This document shows positions 62,163 through 64,000 of a DNA stretch of 64,000 nucleotides, in pieces. The stretch is from assembly GCA_025517565.1 (NCBI GenBank), contig JAOPKD010000001.1:186001-250000 (forward strand). The letters are read 5' to 3'. The notes beneath the pieces are model-generated. The model saw only the letters and a list, made by a program, of their open reading frames with translations, was not told the origin of the DNA and did no database searches. Numbering within the stretch: position 1 is the first letter of the stretch; every line of letters starts with the position of its first letter. The position numbers were made by a program, and so were the translations under genes. The stretch is from Halapricum hydrolyticum (GTDB lineage: Archaea > Halobacteriota > Halobacteria > Halobacteriales > Haloarculaceae).

Positions 62163-63875
62163 CTATTCATCAGCGAGTGTAACACCGGTGATTTCGAATC
62201 GCGCCCCGCCGTTGGACGCTTCGGTAACCCGTGTCTCCCAGTCGTGGGCTTCCACGATTTGCTCGACAATCGATAATCCGAATCCGGTGCCGTCTTCGTA
62301 TTCAGAGTACCCGTGATCGAAGACTTCTTCTCGGGTCTCTTCGGGAATGCCGGAGCCGTCATCCGCAACGAAAAAACCATCCGGCAATGAACCAACCCTG
62401 ACGGTTACCTTTTCGCCGCCGTGTTCAACCGCATTCCGGAACAGGTTCTCCAGAAGCTGTCGGAACCGGCTTCTGTCTGCCAGTATCGTCATCTCAGCAT
62501 CGACTCTGATTGCGGCTTCAGACGTTTCCACGGAGCCCCAGCAGGTATCTACGAAACTCGACAGAGTGATCGGTTCCCGGTCACTCACGTCCTGACCGGC
62601 CCTGGCAAGCACTAGCAGGTCGTCGATCAGCTCGAAGCTTCGATTGAGACTTTTCGCCGCAACGTTCAGATGCTCAGAACCACAGTCGTCTTTGGCGAGT
62701 TCGAGCCGGCCTTGCACGACGTGAAGCGGGTTGCGGAGGTCATGCGAGACGACGCTGGCAAACTGCTCCAGACGCTCGTTCTGTCGTTGTAGTCTCTGTT
62801 CACGAACTTTCTGTTCGGTGATCTCACGGAGCACAATCAGTCTCCCTCTCGCAGTCTTTCTCTCGTTTTGGATAGGAGAAATATCCAGATCGAAATGGCG
62901 GATCGAACTCGCATCTCGCATAGTGATTTCTGTCTCAACCGAAGGTTCGTCTGCAAACCGTTGAAATTGATCCGGGAATTTGGCGAAGAACTCCTCGGCG
63001 GCCATGCCCCACCAGTCATCTGGTACGTTGAATAGATCCCTTGCAGACGGGTTACAGTCGACGACGCGACTCTCTTCGTTGAGCATCACGACCGGGGCGT
63101 TTTGTTGCTCAACGAGCTGTCGACGCCCTACCGGAGCAACCTGCAACATTTCATACCGGAAGATGGCAATCGCAAAGGCGACGCCGGTAATCCCGAAAGA
63201 AGCGTCAGTGACGTTTAATTCCGCCGGCACAATCCCAACGAGCAGAAGAGAATTGGCTACAGGCGGTGCTCCGATGCCGATTATCAACCAGACGGCTTCG
63301 CCCAGGTACAACTCACTCTGGTTCCTAAGGACATAACGAACGAGGATGACTACGCTGACGAAGATCACGGTGTAGGCATAGACCTGGAGGAGACGAAACG
63401 GTAATTTGAGTGACCTGTCGAGAGTGACCCACTCCTTGAACGTCACTCCGAGGATTGTTACGGGTCCGTTCGAGACGAGGCCGTTCACCTCATACATGTA
63501 TTCGGGCGAGAGGACGCCAGCAGAGCTGGTCACAGCGATGGTCCCGACTGCGATACCGACTGTCCACCGATTTACCCAGTCGGTGTTGTCGGAATACGCC
63601 AGCGCGAACCACAGTAGCGAATAAGCGGAGAACAATACGAGAACAGTATTGACGAAATTATACCCGAGCAGCTTCAGTTCTACCGTCGTCGCAGCGTCAA
63701 CGAAAAGGTTGCCAAGGGTAGTCAGGCTCAGCCCAAACATAAGGGAAACAAAAGCGAGCAGTTCTGGCCTGTGGCCAAGTCGATGATACTGTATTCCCCC
63801 GTACGCCGCCAGAGATATCAGGACGACAAACACGAACCCGACAATTGGTAGTTGTGGCGGGATCTGGTATACCAT
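62163..63875 (-). CDS. Membrane-bound histidine kinase with 7TM, PAS, HisKA and HATPase domains
   Basis: A 570-residue sensor kinase. Seven N-terminal membrane helices (residues about 8-225) match the HisKA_7TM sensor module, followed by a PAS domain (about 240-345), the H-box FASVVSHDLRNPLHVV (about 375-390, His phosphorylated) and the ATP-binding domain with N-box LLENLFRNAVEHGG, G1 ADDGSGIP and G2 GTGFGLSIV. It has no response regulator beside it. ATG 63875 (MVYQIPPQLPIVG) is chosen because the first helix starts directly after it. Confidence 0.9.
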   Translation of the reverse strand: MVYQIPPQLPIVGFVFVVLISLAAYGGIQYHRLGHRPELLAFVSLMFGLSLTTLGNLFVDAATTVELKLLGYNFVNTVLVLFSAYSLLWFALAYSDNTDWVNRWTVGIAVGTIAVTSSAGVLSPEYMYEVNGLVSNGPVTILGVTFKEWVTLDRSLKLPFRLLQVYAYTVIFVSVVILVRYVLRNQSELYLGEAVWLIIGIGAPPVANSLLLVGIVPAELNVTDASFGITGVAFAIAIFRYEMLQVAPVGRRQLVEQQNAPVVMLNEESRVVDCNPSARDLFNVPDDWWGMAAEEFFAKFPDQFQRFADEPSVETEITMRDASSIRHFDLDISPIQNERKTARGRLIVLREITEQKVREQRLQRQNERLEQFASVVSHDLRNPLHVVQGRLELAKDDCGSEHLNVAAKSLNRSFELIDDLLVLARAGQDVSDREPITLSSFVDTCWGSVETSEAAIRVDAEMTILADRSRFRQLLENLFRNAVEHGGEKVTVRVGSLPDGFFVADDGSGIPEETREEVFDHGYSEYEDGTGFGLSIVEQIVEAHDWETRVTEASNGGARFEITGVTLADE

Positions 63876-64000
63876 ATATATTGATTTGACCGTCCTCGTC
63901 CAGGGTATGCATCTGTGCCATCTTGAATAATTGGTATTTCCTTGCCACTCTCCTGGGGACGAGCGTCCCGTCAACGCTCGACACCGTTGCCGATCGGCTG

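Noticed and set aside
63876..64000. Possible start of a plus-strand gene at the right edge
   Set aside because: The last 50 bases can be read as protein-like sequence, but no start codon with support lies in the window, so no feature is claimed.

Overview
The window is chromosomal DNA of a halophilic archaeon (class Halobacteria). Reading frames are GC-rich and almost all proteins are very acidic. The families present are typical of haloarchaea: UPF0179, sdhCDBA, paired PrkA kinases with SpoVR, and an intron-containing tRNA-Trp. Two GH13 glycosidases and a class II fructose-bisphosphate aldolase point to a saccharolytic member, perhaps Haloarculaceae-like, but the genus cannot be fixed from the sequence alone.

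Layout. 1-10,100 is ordinary chromosome: a truncated sugar transporter, TraB-like protein, M50 protease, Eis-like acetyltransferase, aldolase, adenosylhomocysteinase, soluble chemotaxis transducer, deacylase and UPF0179. 10,417-18,095 is a tightly overlapping operon of two PrkA-type kinases, a UPF0229/DUF444 protein and SpoVR, headed by a perfect 10-bp inverted repeat that abuts the first start codon. 18,661-37,785 is an integrated element. After the provirus come two haloarchaeal proteins of unknown function, guaB, a UbiB-type kinase, Hsp20, a GIDE-domain protein, two moeA genes, a HAD phosphatase, a CinA-like gene damaged by a tandem duplication, a 0.5-kb stretch with strong predicted hairpins (candidate ncRNA), the two glycosidases around sdhCDBA, an IS1341-type element with a nonsense-mutated tnpB, an alpha/beta hydrolase and a histidine kinase.

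The provirus (19.1 kb) sits between 17-bp direct repeats of the tRNA-Trp 3' end, with its tyrosine integrase next to the intact tRNA. A leftward block (29,737 to 22,888) encodes small membrane proteins, a glycosylation-site-rich surface protein, a Tat-exported 881-residue spike candidate with a beta-propeller, and a P-loop NTPase. This is the order seen in pleolipoviruses, and with the integrase it suggests an SNJ2-like betapleolipovirus relative. A rightward block (18,746-22,445) ends in a winged-helix protein that may be the replication initiator. Added to this core are a divergent switch region with repeated operator-like palindromes, two pilins with shuffled middles, an Orc1/Cdc6 gene beside three 76-bp tandem repeats, a PD-(D/E)XK nuclease, an AT-rich TraB/TIKI-superfamily membrane protein, a winged-helix repressor and a J-domain protein.

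Most promising unexplained signals: the hairpin-rich region at about 50,255-50,640; the repeated GC-rich palindromes noticed only inside the provirus; the provirus TraB-like protein with its nuclease neighbour; and the hairpin at the prkA start codon.
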